Source: Deltaproteobacteria bacterium (GTDB lineage: Bacteria > Desulfobacterota > Desulfobacteria > Desulfobacterales > Desulfatirhabdiaceae). From it: a stretch of 64,000 nucleotides of DNA. The position numbers were made by a program, and so were the translations under genes. The DNA lies in NCBI GenBank assembly GCA_016219185.1, contig JACRBZ010000074.1, forward strand, positions 1 to 64,000, given 5' to 3'. Positions 1-7,177 of the stretch are shown here, piece by piece; within the stretch, counting starts at the first letter, position 1, and each line of letters begins with the position of its first letter. Below the pieces are notes generated by a model. That model was not told where the DNA came from, made no database searches, and was given only the letters and a program-made list of their open reading frames with translations.

Positions 1-51
1 ACCCTGCACAAATAGCTTTTGAGTTTCTTTATCGGCAAACGTTTTTATCAT
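1..51 (-). CDS. higB: HigB-type toxin, N-terminal fragment cut by window edge
   Basis: Leftward reading from an ATG at 51 gives MIKTFADKETQKLFVQG before the window ends. This matches the start of RelE/ParE-superfamily HigB killer proteins, which are ribosome-dependent mRNA interferases normally followed by a HigA antitoxin gene. Only 17 residues are visible, so the family call rests on the characteristic 'IKTFADKETQKLF' opening. An inverted repeat and a TTGACA-like hexamer (complement of 82-87) lie just upstream. The antitoxin should be to the left, outside the window. Confidence 0.55.
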   Translation of the reverse strand, partial: MIKTFADKETQKLFVQG

Positions 52-59
52 GGCATATC

Positions 60-80
60 GTGTAAATCGTAACGTTACAC
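60..80. promoter_or_regulatory. inverted repeat upstream of higB, candidate HigA operator
   Basis: GTGTAA (60-65) and TTACAC (75-80) form an inverted repeat centred on a palindromic GTAACGTTAC. It lies between the higB start at 51 and a leftward TTGACA-like -35 at 82-87, where an autoregulating toxin-antitoxin complex would bind. The position supports an operator; binding is inferred. Confidence 0.4.
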
Positions 81-283
81 TTGTCAAGCCAAATGTAATT
101 CATTGCTAATTCCTGCTATTTCTATTTCAGAAAAATCAAATTGACAAGATATCCTGAAGTATCATACAGGATTGTCTGTAAAATAAATTGTATTCAGCAA
201 TTGATGGTTTTATCCAGTTTACTGGTAGAAATTCAACCAACTGAGTACTATTTGGATTATAGTTACAAAGCTCATGTTCATTT

Positions 284-317
284 TCTGTATATCATATAAA
301 ACCAGAAGATATACAGA
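284..317. repeat. 10-bp perfect inverted repeat in AT-rich spacer
   Basis: TCTGTATATC (284-293) and GATATACAGA (308-317) are perfect complements separated by 14 bases. They lie in an otherwise featureless AT-rich stretch (about 81-350) in which I see no gene. It could be an operator or a hairpin at the end of a preceding cassette. No T-tract follows, so it is not called as a terminator. Confidence 0.35.
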
Positions 318-358
318 AACGATATATCTACTTGATGGGCCGCCTTCGGCGCCCCATC

Positions 359-476
359 GCCCCGGATGCGTAGCGCGCACCATTTATTCAGTGAGCCGAA
401 GTCTGCACGTCCATGCCCATCAATCCGGATCGAGCAGACGCGCTAACCTGCGCGCTCCTCATCCGGGGCGTTGGCA
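359..476 (+). other. attC-like recombination site (candidate, first in array)
   Basis: Nested inverted repeats surround a roughly 70-base central region. GCCCCGGATG (359-368) pairs with CATCCGGGGC (460-469), and AGCGCGCA pairs with TGCGCGCT just inside. GTCTGC/GCAGAC pairs further in. The outer right arm abuts GTTGGCA (470-476), a GTTRRRY-like core. That heptamer is complementary at six of seven positions to AGCCAAC at 4017-4023, where the next attC begins, as expected for the two ends of one cassette. No convincing left core was found, so this is the weakest of the longer sites. Confidence 0.45.
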
Positions 477-514
477 CCAACATGAGAATACGGAAAGATA
501 CTCATAAGGAATCG

Positions 515-3500
515 ATGGCTCCTATGATAGATGACCTGCTCAACGACGACCGGCTGGCGCGGCTGTTCTCGAAGGACGCCCGCCACTGCGCGTTACAGCT
601 CTGGATCTTGCAGATCAAGTCAGAGCAATCGATTGAAAATCGTGTCGTCTACGGCCGTCTGCTCCCCTACAGCTATTCAAACAATAGCTGGTCCTCCAGC
701 AACGATGATAACTTCCATCCCTTCGGGCAAGTCCAGGCTCAGGTTATCCGGCTCAACCTGTACGTCAAAAGCCTCCACTGTGCGGACCTCCTACGGCAAT
801 TGAGCGCCGGCCGAACCATCTCGGAAATCAGCGAAGAACTGAAGCTCGGGCTATCCGACCTGTTGAAGGAGCGGTTTGGCACGACCGCGCTCGCCGCCGA
901 TGACCTGGTCTACCGCCCCGTCGCCTACCTGCTCAACCGGGACGCGTATGACCGGCATTCGCCCTCTAGCCCGCATGGCGGAGCTGGGGCCTTCAGCGCT
1001 TCAATCACCCAGACCAACAAGGGAGCGCTGTTCAGCCTGGGTCAGGACTACGACGTCGACTTGACCAAATCGGTGGTTAAGCACCTTAACGCAGATACAG
1101 GCCTGGACTTCGGTGGCCCCGACACTGCCCGGTTCGGCGATCTCGAACTGCTGGTCTTTCCTGCGCTGGACGATCTGGAACGGCGTTTGCTGAGCGTGAC
1201 CTGGGCCGATGCTCCGTGCGCCCTGGTTGCCCGATTCAATCCGATGCAGGTTCCACGCTTCAGCGGCTTCCAGTTCCGCCTGAGCATTACGAACGACGGC
1301 CAAATCGTCTACTCAGGCGTCGCCACAGCAGAACGCGACGCGGAAGGCGTATTGGAGTGCAAGTTCGAGTTGAGCGACGAGTTGCGAGCCAGGACCGACA
1401 GCACCGAACTGGAATTCTTCGGCTTCCATGGTGACCATTGCCGCGAGGGCACGCTGTGTTGCCGGTGGCGGATCGGGTACGTTCGGGAAATTAATCTTCA
1501 GGGTCATGTGGCGGACCACGGGGCCAGCCCGGTCAAGTTCGACTGGCTGGAAAAAACCGCTCGTCCGTCCGTGTCGGTGCGGGTTAAGTCAGCCCTGACG
1601 ATCAATCGCGGCGATCAGGGATTCACCAACCGCATCGGTGATCGTGATGCGGACCCTTGGGTCCCGGCCAACCGCAATCTCAAATCCCTTCTTGCGCGGC
1701 TCCATCCCCCGAGGTCGGAGGGGCGGTTCTTCCAGCGCTGGGGCCAGGGAGACCACGAGGGGCGGCTGCAATTTGTGGAGTGGTTCAGGGAGCTGCTGGC
1801 CAAGTACCAGCAGCACCAGATAGTCATTTTCGATCCCTATTTCGAGGCCGCTGGCCTGGGTCTGGTGTTGCTCTGTGCGGCACCAAAGGTGGACTACATC
1901 GTCTTCAGGTCACTACCCAAGCCATCCGAGATAGGCGAAGCGTCGCGGTGCGAATCCGACAAGCCCACGCCCACCGGGATTGACAACCTGATGGCCAACT
2001 GTGAGCACAACCGTCGCCTACTGAAACACATCAAGCTGCGCATCTACGGCCTGAAGGAAGGGCGACTGCATGATCGCTACATCCTGATCCTGGGACCGGA
2101 CAGACTACCAGTTGCTGGCTTCAACCTGTCTAACTCGTTTCAGAAAGCCGCCGAAAACTACCCCTTGCTGGTCACCCCGATCCCTGCGGATATCCTGCTC
2201 CAAGTTGAGAAATACAAGTCAACACTGGTGCAGGAGGCGCAGGCCGCGCAGCCCACAGGCGAGACCGAGAATCCCTCCATGCGGCTTCTCTTCGACTCCA
2301 CGGCGTTGCCGACGGCGTCACTACGCTACCAGCCACTACGCTTCCTCGAGAAGACCCAGGCAGGCGACGTGCTGAGCGTGTGGACCGGCGAGCCGTCGCT
2401 ACAAGGCTTGAGCGGCGATCTGTTGAAAGAGCGGATGGTGGCGCTGGACCTGCTCAAGGATGACTCGCTCGCGCTGCCCGATACGGCAGGTCTGCGCAAT
2501 TGCCTGGACGAGCAGGTAGACGACTTTGCGGACTTCACGGCGATTTGGGAGGTGCTCGGCGAGGTGCTCGCGCATTCACGCACCGAGGACAGTCGCTTTC
2601 GCGAACTCGAGTCCGAGCGTGGCTTTCTGGAATTCCTGGCGCGGTTCCTCGATGCATCGTTCAACCGCGCACATAACGAAGTGGACAGGGAATTGGCCGT
2701 GACGGACGCCTGGTTCTTTCGGAAACCGGTCGAGACCCTGCTACACAGCTCCTATCACCCAGATCACTTGTTCCATGCGACAAAATATACAGCCCTGACC
2801 TGGTCGGAGTACTTCACCATCAAGTTTCTGTGGTGGTATGCCCCAGACTCTCTGTTGGCGATCGCCGAAGCCCAGATGGGTAGCGTGCCTGTAGAGCCTC
2901 AAGGCCCCGAAGTGGTGCGGCTGTCCCTGTTGAGCCAGATCGTCAGCGAGATTGCGCTGTCGGTGCAGTTCGACATCAGCGAGGGGCAGCGGGACCGGCT
3001 CGTTCGTAGCGGCAATGGTCTGCTGCAATGGATGGGACTGAATGCGATTGAGATGCAAATGGAAAGGCCAGGAGGGCTCACCGAAGTGCTGCAGTTGATG
3101 GCCGCCTTTACCTACCCGGAGCGAGTGCGCGCCCTGGGCTGGATGGTTCATCGCGCGGCAAGGAATCCGAAGAAGGCCGAGATCTACAAAGGCTTGGTTG
3201 CGGCGCTGCACGAGACACTGCCGACGGCAATTCCTGCCGAAGAGCTTAGACGCTTGGTCGACTCATTGCGCGGGCATATGCGGCAACTGGCCTGGACCGA
3301 GCCGTGGCTGTTCCAGGATGTGGTCTTTCCCTTGTTGCGGAATGACCGCGCCAACACCGACGATGCCTGCGAAATATGGGTTCAGGAGCTAACTTCTTTG
3401 CTGGGGCCGCAACTGAAGCACCAACCTCGGCTGTTTGACCGAGCACGCGAAGGCCAGACGACCAACATTACCGCATTCCTCTTCGCCTATAGCAACCCCG

Positions 3501-3835
3501 ATCGGCAGCAGGCCAGCCTGAAGTCGATGCGGGCGATCCTGAAGCAGCAAAGACGAATCGTGCAACAGCCCCTTGCCAGTACCTCTGACTGGACCCGATG
3601 GGACGACGCCCTGGTGGTCTCGATGTGGATTCTGACCTTTGCCCAGTGGGGTCAGTACTACCTGCAAGGGCGCGGCATGGTCGTCGCCGAGTTGGAGGAG
3701 CTGTCGCGGGACGCCAGCGAGCTTGCGATGGTCAGACCGATGGTCGAATGGCGGTCGGAGGGCGCCGGCAAGCAGGGCGAGTTCGCCGCGTTCCTCGACC
3801 AGGTGGAGGAGTTCCTGGCCTCAAGCGACGAGTAG
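515..3835 (+). CDS. VPA1262-like large protein with PLD-like motif (candidate defence protein)
   Basis: A 1,106-residue cytosolic protein with no signal peptide. The start at 515 was preferred over ATGs at 413 and 482 because AAGGA ends four bases upstream. The N-terminal part (LQLWILQI, VYGRLLPYSYSN, QVQAQVIRLNLYVKS) resembles, from memory, the VPA1262 N-terminal family. Mid-protein, FDPYF (439-443) and HDRY (from His519) followed by GFNLSNSFQKAAENYP look like the two strands of a phospholipase-D-like nuclease site with one H-x-R half. The rest is helical and unassigned. The gene fills a cassette bounded by attC-like sites, lies in higher-GC sequence than its AT-rich upstream flank, and neighbours toxin-antitoxin and HNH genes. 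Anti-phage function is inferred from context only. Confidence 0.6.
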   Translation: MAPMIDDLLNDDRLARLFSKDARHCALQLWILQIKSEQSIENRVVYGRLLPYSYSNNSWSSSNDDNFHPFGQVQAQVIRLNLYVKSLHCADLLRQLSAGRTISEISEELKLGLSDLLKERFGTTALAADDLVYRPVAYLLNRDAYDRHSPSSPHGGAGAFSASITQTNKGALFSLGQDYDVDLTKSVVKHLNADTGLDFGGPDTARFGDLELLVFPALDDLERRLLSVTWADAPCALVARFNPMQVPRFSGFQFRLSITNDGQIVYSGVATAERDAEGVLECKFELSDELRARTDSTELEFFGFHGDHCREGTLCCRWRIGYVREINLQGHVADHGASPVKFDWLEKTARPSVSVRVKSALTINRGDQGFTNRIGDRDADPWVPANRNLKSLLARLHPPRSEGRFFQRWGQGDHEGRLQFVEWFRELLAKYQQHQIVIFDPYFEAAGLGLVLLCAAPKVDYIVFRSLPKPSEIGEASRCESDKPTPTGIDNLMANCEHNRRLLKHIKLRIYGLKEGRLHDRYILILGPDRLPVAGFNLSNSFQKAAENYPLLVTPIPADILLQVEKYKSTLVQEAQAAQPTGETENPSMRLLFDSTALPTASLRYQPLRFLEKTQAGDVLSVWTGEPSLQGLSGDLLKERMVALDLLKDDSLALPDTAGLRNCLDEQVDDFADFTAIWEVLGEVLAHSRTEDSRFRELESERGFLEFLARFLDASFNRAHNEVDRELAVTDAWFFRKPVETLLHSSYHPDHLFHATKYTALTWSEYFTIKFLWWYAPDSLLAIAEAQMGSVPVEPQGPEVVRLSLLSQIVSEIALSVQFDISEGQRDRLVRSGNGLLQWMGLNAIEMQMERPGGLTEVLQLMAAFTYPERVRALGWMVHRAARNPKKAEIYKGLVAALHETLPTAIPAEELRRLVDSLRGHMRQLAWTEPWLFQDVVFPLLRNDRANTDDACEIWVQELTSLLGPQLKHQPRLFDRAREGQTTNITAFLFAYSNPDRQQASLKSMRAILKQQRRIVQQPLASTSDWTRWDDALVVSMWILTFAQWGQYYLQGRGMVVAELEELSRDASELAMVRPMVEWRSEGAGKQGEFAAFLDQVEEFLASSDE

Positions 3836-3871
3836 TCAATAGTTGATTCAGCGGTGGCCTCGGAAAACAAT

Positions 3872-3955
3872 GGGGTCAAACCTCGATTAGTGATCAAAAA
3901 ATACTTTCTCAGCTACAAATCACAAATCAAGGTTTGACCCCAAGGTTTGACCCCA
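3872..3955. repeat. REP/RAYT-like inverted repeat with GGTTTGACCCC units
   Basis: GGGGTCAAACC at 3872-3882 opens a 23-base arm (3872-3894) that is complementary, with two mismatches, to 3918-3940. The unit GGTTTGACCCCA then repeats at 3931-3942 and 3944-3955. GGGGACACCCATG follows at 3964-3976. Such GGGGTCAAACC and GGGGACACCC words flank REP-associated tyrosine transposase genes in many proteobacteria. No transposase is present, so this is probably a mobilised or decayed repeat at the end of the cassette gene. Confidence 0.5.
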
Positions 3956-4016
3956 ACGAAATAGGGGACACCCATGGAATTATGCGTTTCCTGTCCTGAT
4001 TGTTTCATGGCCGGAG

Positions 4017-4077
4017 AGCCAACCAATCGTTGCACCAGACGCCGAAAAACGTGGCGCTGGTGAACTTTTTGTTATCC
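4017..4077 (+). other. integron attC site
   Basis: AGCCAAC opens the site and GTTATCC (4071-4077) closes it. Between them GTT (4029-4031), CACCAG (4033-4038) and CGCC (4040-4043) pair with GGCG (4053-4056), CTGGTG (4057-4062) and AAC (4063-4065). G4032 and A4039 are unpaired on one strand, which is the extrahelical-base signature that orients attC folding. The closing GTTATCC is an exact complement of GGATAAC at 4739-4745, the other end of the following cassette. Confidence 0.75.
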
Positions 4078-4111
4078 AGAACAGGAAAGTCATTTGAAAG
4101 GAGGCGCAACA

Positions 4112-4744
4112 TTGCTAAAGGAATTTGGAGATATTGCAGTTAAGCTTTCCCGCAACCCGCTTGGTGTTCTTGCATTGGCATTTGTATTTGTTTATGGGAT
4201 TGCTGGCTACGTTTCTGCAAGCTCTTCCTTTCAAGGGCTGGAACGCTTAATTCTGGTACTGTTCATTGTTTTGTTTCCCGTCTTTATCCTTATAGCTTTC
4301 TATCGCCTTGTCGCAGTGCACTCCACCAAGCTGTTCGGACCGTCCGACTTTGGGGATGAAAAGAATTTTCTTGCCTACACATCAGGCCGGATCACACACG
4401 AAGAAGCCAAGAAGCAGGAACAGGCTCAGCAAAATCGTACGCCTATGGAGTATAAGATACTCAATACCTTGTGGACCAAACAGGTCAATATTGACCCAGA
4501 TTTTTCTGTTCTTTGGACATTCCGTATCGACCACGGGTCTCCGGAATTCCCGGAATTTCGTATCGCAAGTAGCAAACTCATGGGAGAAGAACTCGTTGGC
4601 GAGACCAATGATGGGCAAGTATTCCTGACCCTTAAGGGATTTGATTATTGTAAGAAACATTACAAAGAGTTCCCTGCGCACCAGTGGTGGCCCGATGAGC
4701 CTGTTAAGCAAGATAAACTTGAAAAGGCACTGAAAAATGGATAA
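4112..4744 (+). CDS. cassette-borne membrane protein of unknown function
   Basis: The start is probably the TTG at 4112, because AAAGGAGG (4097-4104) sits seven bases upstream; an earlier TTG at 4094 overlaps that ribosome binding site. The 210-residue product has two membrane segments near the N-terminus (around LGVLALAFVFVYGIAGYV and LILVLFIVLFPVFILIAF). A soluble tail follows in which EYKILNTLWTKQ and LTLKGFDYCKKH suggest a winged-helix-like fold. No family was recognised. The gene fills its cassette: the stop codon at 4742-4744 lies inside the first core of the next attC site, a compact arrangement usual for integron cassettes. Confidence 0.7.
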   Translation: MLKEFGDIAVKLSRNPLGVLALAFVFVYGIAGYVSASSSFQGLERLILVLFIVLFPVFILIAFYRLVAVHSTKLFGPSDFGDEKNFLAYTSGRITHEEAKKQEQAQQNRTPMEYKILNTLWTKQVNIDPDFSVLWTFRIDHGSPEFPEFRIASSKLMGEELVGETNDGQVFLTLKGFDYCKKHYKEFPAHQWWPDEPVKQDKLEKALKNG

Positions 4745-4795
4745 CCATGCCATGCATCGGATCGCGTACCGCTCCCGCTGATGTTGGCGTTAAAC
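4739..4795 (+). other. integron attC site
   Basis: A 57-base site from GGATAAC (4739-4745) to GTTAAAC (4789-4795), the latter an exact GTTRRRY core. Inside, GCCA pairs with TGGC and CATC with GATG, giving an imperfect stem. The first core matches the complement of the start of the upstream cassette at all seven positions. The second core starts the next cassette, whose end at 5303 matches six of seven. Confidence 0.65.
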
Positions 4796-4809
4796 GCCAA
4801 GGAGACAAC

Positions 4810-5286
4810 ATGACAGTTAAGCGTATGGACAACGTCGGCATCGTTGTGGAAGACATCGATGCCGCCATTGAATTCTTCACCGAACTTGGTCTCGATCTCG
4901 AGGGGCGTGCTCCAGTTGAAGGAGACTGGGCAGATGGCGTCACCGGATTGCGCGACATGTGCGTCGAGATTGCCATGATGCGCACGCCGGACGGTCACAG
5001 CCGTCTTGAGTTGTCCCGCTTCCTCGCGCCGCCCGTGGTCGCCGATCATCGCGTCGCCCCAGTGAACGCTCTCGGCTACCTACGCGTCATGTTCACCGTG
5101 GAGGACATCGACGATACGCTCGTCCGGCTCGGTAAACGCGGCGCGAAGCTCGTCGGCGAAGTGGTCCAGTATGAAAACATGTATCGACTCTGCTATATCC
5201 GTGGTCCCGAAGGAATTCTCATAGGGCTCGCCGAACAGCTCGGGCAGCAGACTTCCCGAGAGAATCCCATAGGACGTAACCGTTGA
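4810..5286 (+). CDS. VOC (glyoxalase/bleomycin-resistance) family protein
   Basis: A 158-residue vicinal-oxygen-chelate protein. MTVKRMDNVGIVVEDIDAAI and EFFTELGLDLEG form the first beta-alpha-beta unit, and GYLRVMFTVEDIDDTL begins the second. It ends with IRGPEGILIGLAEQL, where Glu would be a metal ligand. Family members include glyoxalases, dioxygenases and antibiotic-binding proteins, and the substrate cannot be told. The start at 4810 follows AAGGAG (4799-4804). It is a single-gene cassette. VOC proteins are frequent integron cargo, often tied to drug or toxin resistance. Confidence 0.8.
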   Translation: MTVKRMDNVGIVVEDIDAAIEFFTELGLDLEGRAPVEGDWADGVTGLRDMCVEIAMMRTPDGHSRLELSRFLAPPVVADHRVAPVNALGYLRVMFTVEDIDDTLVRLGKRGAKLVGEVVQYENMYRLCYIRGPEGILIGLAEQLGQQTSRENPIGRNR

Positions 5287-5302
5287 GAACTAAAGAATTG
5301 GC

Positions 5303-5338
5303 GTCTAACCCGGCAGTCCGCTCACTTCTACGTTCGCC
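5303..5338 (+). other. degenerate or truncated attC-like site
   Basis: GTCTAAC at 5303-5309 matches six of seven bases expected from the GTTAAAC that starts this cassette. A GTTCGCC core follows at 5332-5338. The span is only 36 bases and the expected long stem is missing, so part of the site may have been deleted. GTTCGCC has no clear partner at the end of the next cassette. Confidence 0.4.
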
Positions 5339-5355
5339 GTACCATCGGAGAGCAC

Positions 5356-5676
5356 ATGAATAATTGGGGCATTCCTGACTGGCTCGAAAAAGAAGTGAGA
5401 GAACGGGATAGGACTTGTGTCTATTGTGACATCCAATTAATCGAGAGGATGCCCCCACGCGGCCCCCGGAAAGCTGTGGCAACGCGGGAGCACATCATCA
5501 ACGATCAAAGTATCGTCAGTCGTGAAAATATTGCCCGATGTTGCGTCGCGTGCAATTCAAGCAAAGGGACAAAGAAACTCTCAGATTGGATTCAATCGAG
5601 TTACTGTAGGAAGCGCGGAATCACCAAAGATATGGTTGCAGAATTAGTGAAAGATGCTTTGCGCGTTGACGCCTAA
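5356..5676 (+). CDS. small HNH endonuclease
   Basis: A 106-residue protein with the layout of a stand-alone HNH nuclease. CVYCDIQ gives the first zinc-binding CxxC, TREHIIN carries the catalytic region, and CCVACNSSKG gives the second CxxC and the HNH Asn. The C-terminal tail is basic and helical. Such small HNH proteins cut or nick DNA in restriction, phage or mobile elements. Two CxxC pairs and the EH pair are visible, so it is probably active. It occupies its own cassette and its stop codon overlaps the next attC-like site. No strong ribosome binding site precedes the ATG at 5356. Confidence 0.75.
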   Translation: MNNWGIPDWLEKEVRERDRTCVYCDIQLIERMPPRGPRKAVATREHIINDQSIVSRENIARCCVACNSSKGTKKLSDWIQSSYCRKRGITKDMVAELVKDALRVDA

Positions 5677-5756
5677 ACCTCGCCGGGCCTTATTATGGGG
5701 CATTATTTGAAAATCATTGGCGGCGTGGTTTGGGCCGCTTATCCCCGGCGTTCGGC
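5669..5756 (+). other. integron attC site
   Basis: GCCTAAACC (5671-5679) pairs with GGTTTGGGC further right with one mismatch, with CGCC/GGCG inside the arms. The site closes with GTTCGGC at 5750-5756, an exact complement of GCCGAAC at 6254-6260. Its right half resembles that of the 6254-6363 site (GCGTGGTT followed by GGGC or GGGT), so the two appear to belong to one attC family. Confidence 0.6.
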
Positions 5757-5788
5757 CTGCATGTCTGGGATGCATCACGGGAAAGCAC

Positions 5789-6001
5789 ATGGGCAAATAT
5801 GATAAACTTCTTTTCCAGATCTTGAGGGGCACATCAGGCGCAAACATAGGGTTTGATGATCTGTGCCAACTGCTGCTTCGACTGGGCTTTGAGGAATGTA
5901 GACGTGGGAGTCATCACACCTTCCGGAAAGAAGGGATTGAGGAAAAGATCAATCTGTAGCGGGACGACAGCAAAGCCAAAGCTTATCAGGTACGCCCTTA
6001 A
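5789..6001 (+). pseudogene. hicA: HicA mRNA interferase toxin with premature stop
   Basis: MGKYDKLLFQILRGT and CRRGSHHTFRKEG are typical of HicA, the double-stranded-RNA-binding-fold mRNA interferase, with the catalytic His region intact. A TAG at 5957-5959 ends the frame after 56 residues. Reading through gives RDDSKAKAYQVRP to a TAA at 5999-6001. In HicA proteins a Gln usually follows 'INL', so a single CAG-to-TAG change explains the stop and removes the last strand and helix. The toxin is probably inactive. The partner hicB starts 26 bases further on and is intact. Confidence 0.7.
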
Positions 6002-6027
6002 AATATAAGCTGGGAGGTGAACTATAA

Positions 6028-6240
6028 ATGCAAAGGTATGAGATCCTCATCTACTGGAGCAAAGAGGATGAAGTCTTTATCGCCGAGGCACGGGAACTTC
6101 CGGGTTGCATGGCTCATGGAGACACTGAAGAGTCTGCTCTCCAAAACATAAAAGAGGCCATCCATCTGTGGATCGACACAGCACGCGAATTTGGCGATCT
6201 CGTTCCAGAGCCTAAAGGGTGTCGTCTCATGTATGCATGA
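6028..6240 (+). CDS. hicB: HicB-type antitoxin
   Basis: A 70-residue single-domain antitoxin with the partial RNase-H fold of HicB: YEILIYWSKEDEVFIAEARE, LPGCMAHGDTEESALQNIKEA and a final helix. HicB blocks HicA and usually represses the operon. It lacks a separate DNA-binding tail, as do many short HicB proteins. GGGAGGTGA precedes the ATG. It shares a cassette with the truncated hicA, so the antitoxin is retained while the toxin is broken. Confidence 0.8.
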   Translation: MQRYEILIYWSKEDEVFIAEARELPGCMAHGDTEESALQNIKEAIHLWIDTAREFGDLVPEPKGCRLMYA

Positions 6241-6253
6241 AGCGATCGAAATG

Positions 6254-6363
6254 GCCGAACGAAGCGATTCGAGCCGGCCGCCCAACCACGCGGTAAAAGT
6301 CCTGGGCGTATTCTCAAGACTATTGGCCGCGTGGTTGGGTGCTGTTTAACCGCAGTGTTATAT
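6254..6363 (+). other. integron attC site, VCR-like in length
   Basis: A 110-base site from GCCGAAC (6254-6260) to GTTATAT (6357-6363). It contains a perfect 13-bp inverted repeat, CCCAACCACGCGG (6281-6293) and CCGCGTGGTTGGG (6327-6339), around a 33-base centre. The first core is an exact complement of GTTCGGC at 5750, the start of the hicAB cassette. The last core matches the complement of GTATAAC at 6894 at six of seven positions. Confidence 0.7.
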
Positions 6364-6377
6364 CTATTAGGCCTATT

Positions 6378-6899
6378 ATGCAAATTTCAGATAATTTTTT
6401 AAAAACTAAAACTGAAAATACCTTAGAGTTGAAAGAGAGGCTTTCAAAACGAATATTTTTGATGTTACTTCTCGTATTGAGTGGGATTACTATTTTTTTT
6501 ATCACTTTTTATGAAAAACCAAGTTGTGATCCAAGATCTGATATAAGAGCAAGTTACTTACTATATAGTTTTGGTGGTATTCTTGTTTTTAAGGGTATTC
6601 TTTATTTTTTAGGAAGAGTATCAATTCGGGTAGATAAATTAAAAGGAGTATTATTTTTTTCAACTATGTTACGTGATTTCTTTTCTAATTCATTACAAAT
6701 CAAAATTGCACAAATTAGTCATATTCAAATTGAAACTTTGCCTGGTGGAAAGGGTCCTGATTATGATGTTGTTAGAATTATTACAGATAAAAAAGATATC
6801 TTAGTTTATAGTGGGCATAATGTGTTCCTTGTAAATAATTTATCAAGAAGCATGGCTGATTTTATAGGATGCCAAATATTTTATAATTCCAAGGTATAA
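6378..6899 (+). CDS. AT-rich cassette gene, two-TM protein of unknown function
   Basis: A 173-residue protein with two hydrophobic segments (LMLLLVLSGITIFFITF and SYLLYSFGGILVFKGILYF). A soluble C-terminal part follows with strand-rich stretches such as VRIITDKKDILVYSGHN. The layout resembles membrane proteins with a PH-like cytosolic domain, but no family was recognised. Base composition is far more AT-rich than both neighbours, with long T and A runs, which points to a separate origin. The stop codon lies inside the next attC core, typical of a cassette. The ATG at 6378 was chosen over an in-frame start at 6339, which would lie inside the attC. Confidence 0.65.
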   Translation: MQISDNFLKTKTENTLELKERLSKRIFLMLLLVLSGITIFFITFYEKPSCDPRSDIRASYLLYSFGGILVFKGILYFLGRVSIRVDKLKGVLFFSTMLRDFFSNSLQIKIAQISHIQIETLPGGKGPDYDVVRIITDKKDILVYSGHNVFLVNNLSRSMADFIGCQIFYNSKV

Positions 6900-6959
6900 C
6901 AATCGCTTGGACACATACGGACCAAAAATAACGCCCGTTGATCAGGCGCATCGTTATCC
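6894..6959 (+). other. integron attC site, last recognised in array
   Basis: GTATAAC (6894-6900) and GTTATCC (6953-6959) bound a 66-base site with partial complementarity between AATCGC on the left and GCGCATCG on the right. The left core matches six of seven bases expected from GTTATAT at 6357. No GGATAAC-opened attC was found downstream, so the array probably ends here. Confidence 0.55.
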
Positions 6960-7177
6960 TGACACGAGATCCCATGCTGGAATATCTTGATGAGGAGGTA
7001 ACCATCACAACAACGATCCGTAATATTCCGACCGGGGTATTCCTCTCGAAAACTGAAGGCATTGATGACCAGGATTGCGTTGTCAATTGTGGCCACTTGG
7101 CACTGATTCTGGCCGGACCACACGGAGCGATGACCGATCGACAGACAATCAATTTGAAAAATGAAAAGGAGATAACA
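6960..7177 (+). other. spacer after cassette array; open frame of doubtful status
   Basis: A reading frame runs through this stretch in phase with the cupin gene (for example MLEYLDEEVTITTTIRNIPTG from 6974). It lacks a good ribosome binding site and resembles no family I know. It may be the remnant of a gene cut by the end of the cassette array. No other feature is seen. Confidence 0.3.

Noticed and set aside
1001..1303. Minus-strand open frames inside the VPA1262-like gene
   Set aside because: They lack start signals and family likeness and follow the codon periodicity of the plus-strand gene.
3872..3955. CRISPR-like repeats at the end of the VPA1262-like gene
   Set aside because: Only two adjacent units with a two-base gap and one inverted unit; no spacers of regular length.
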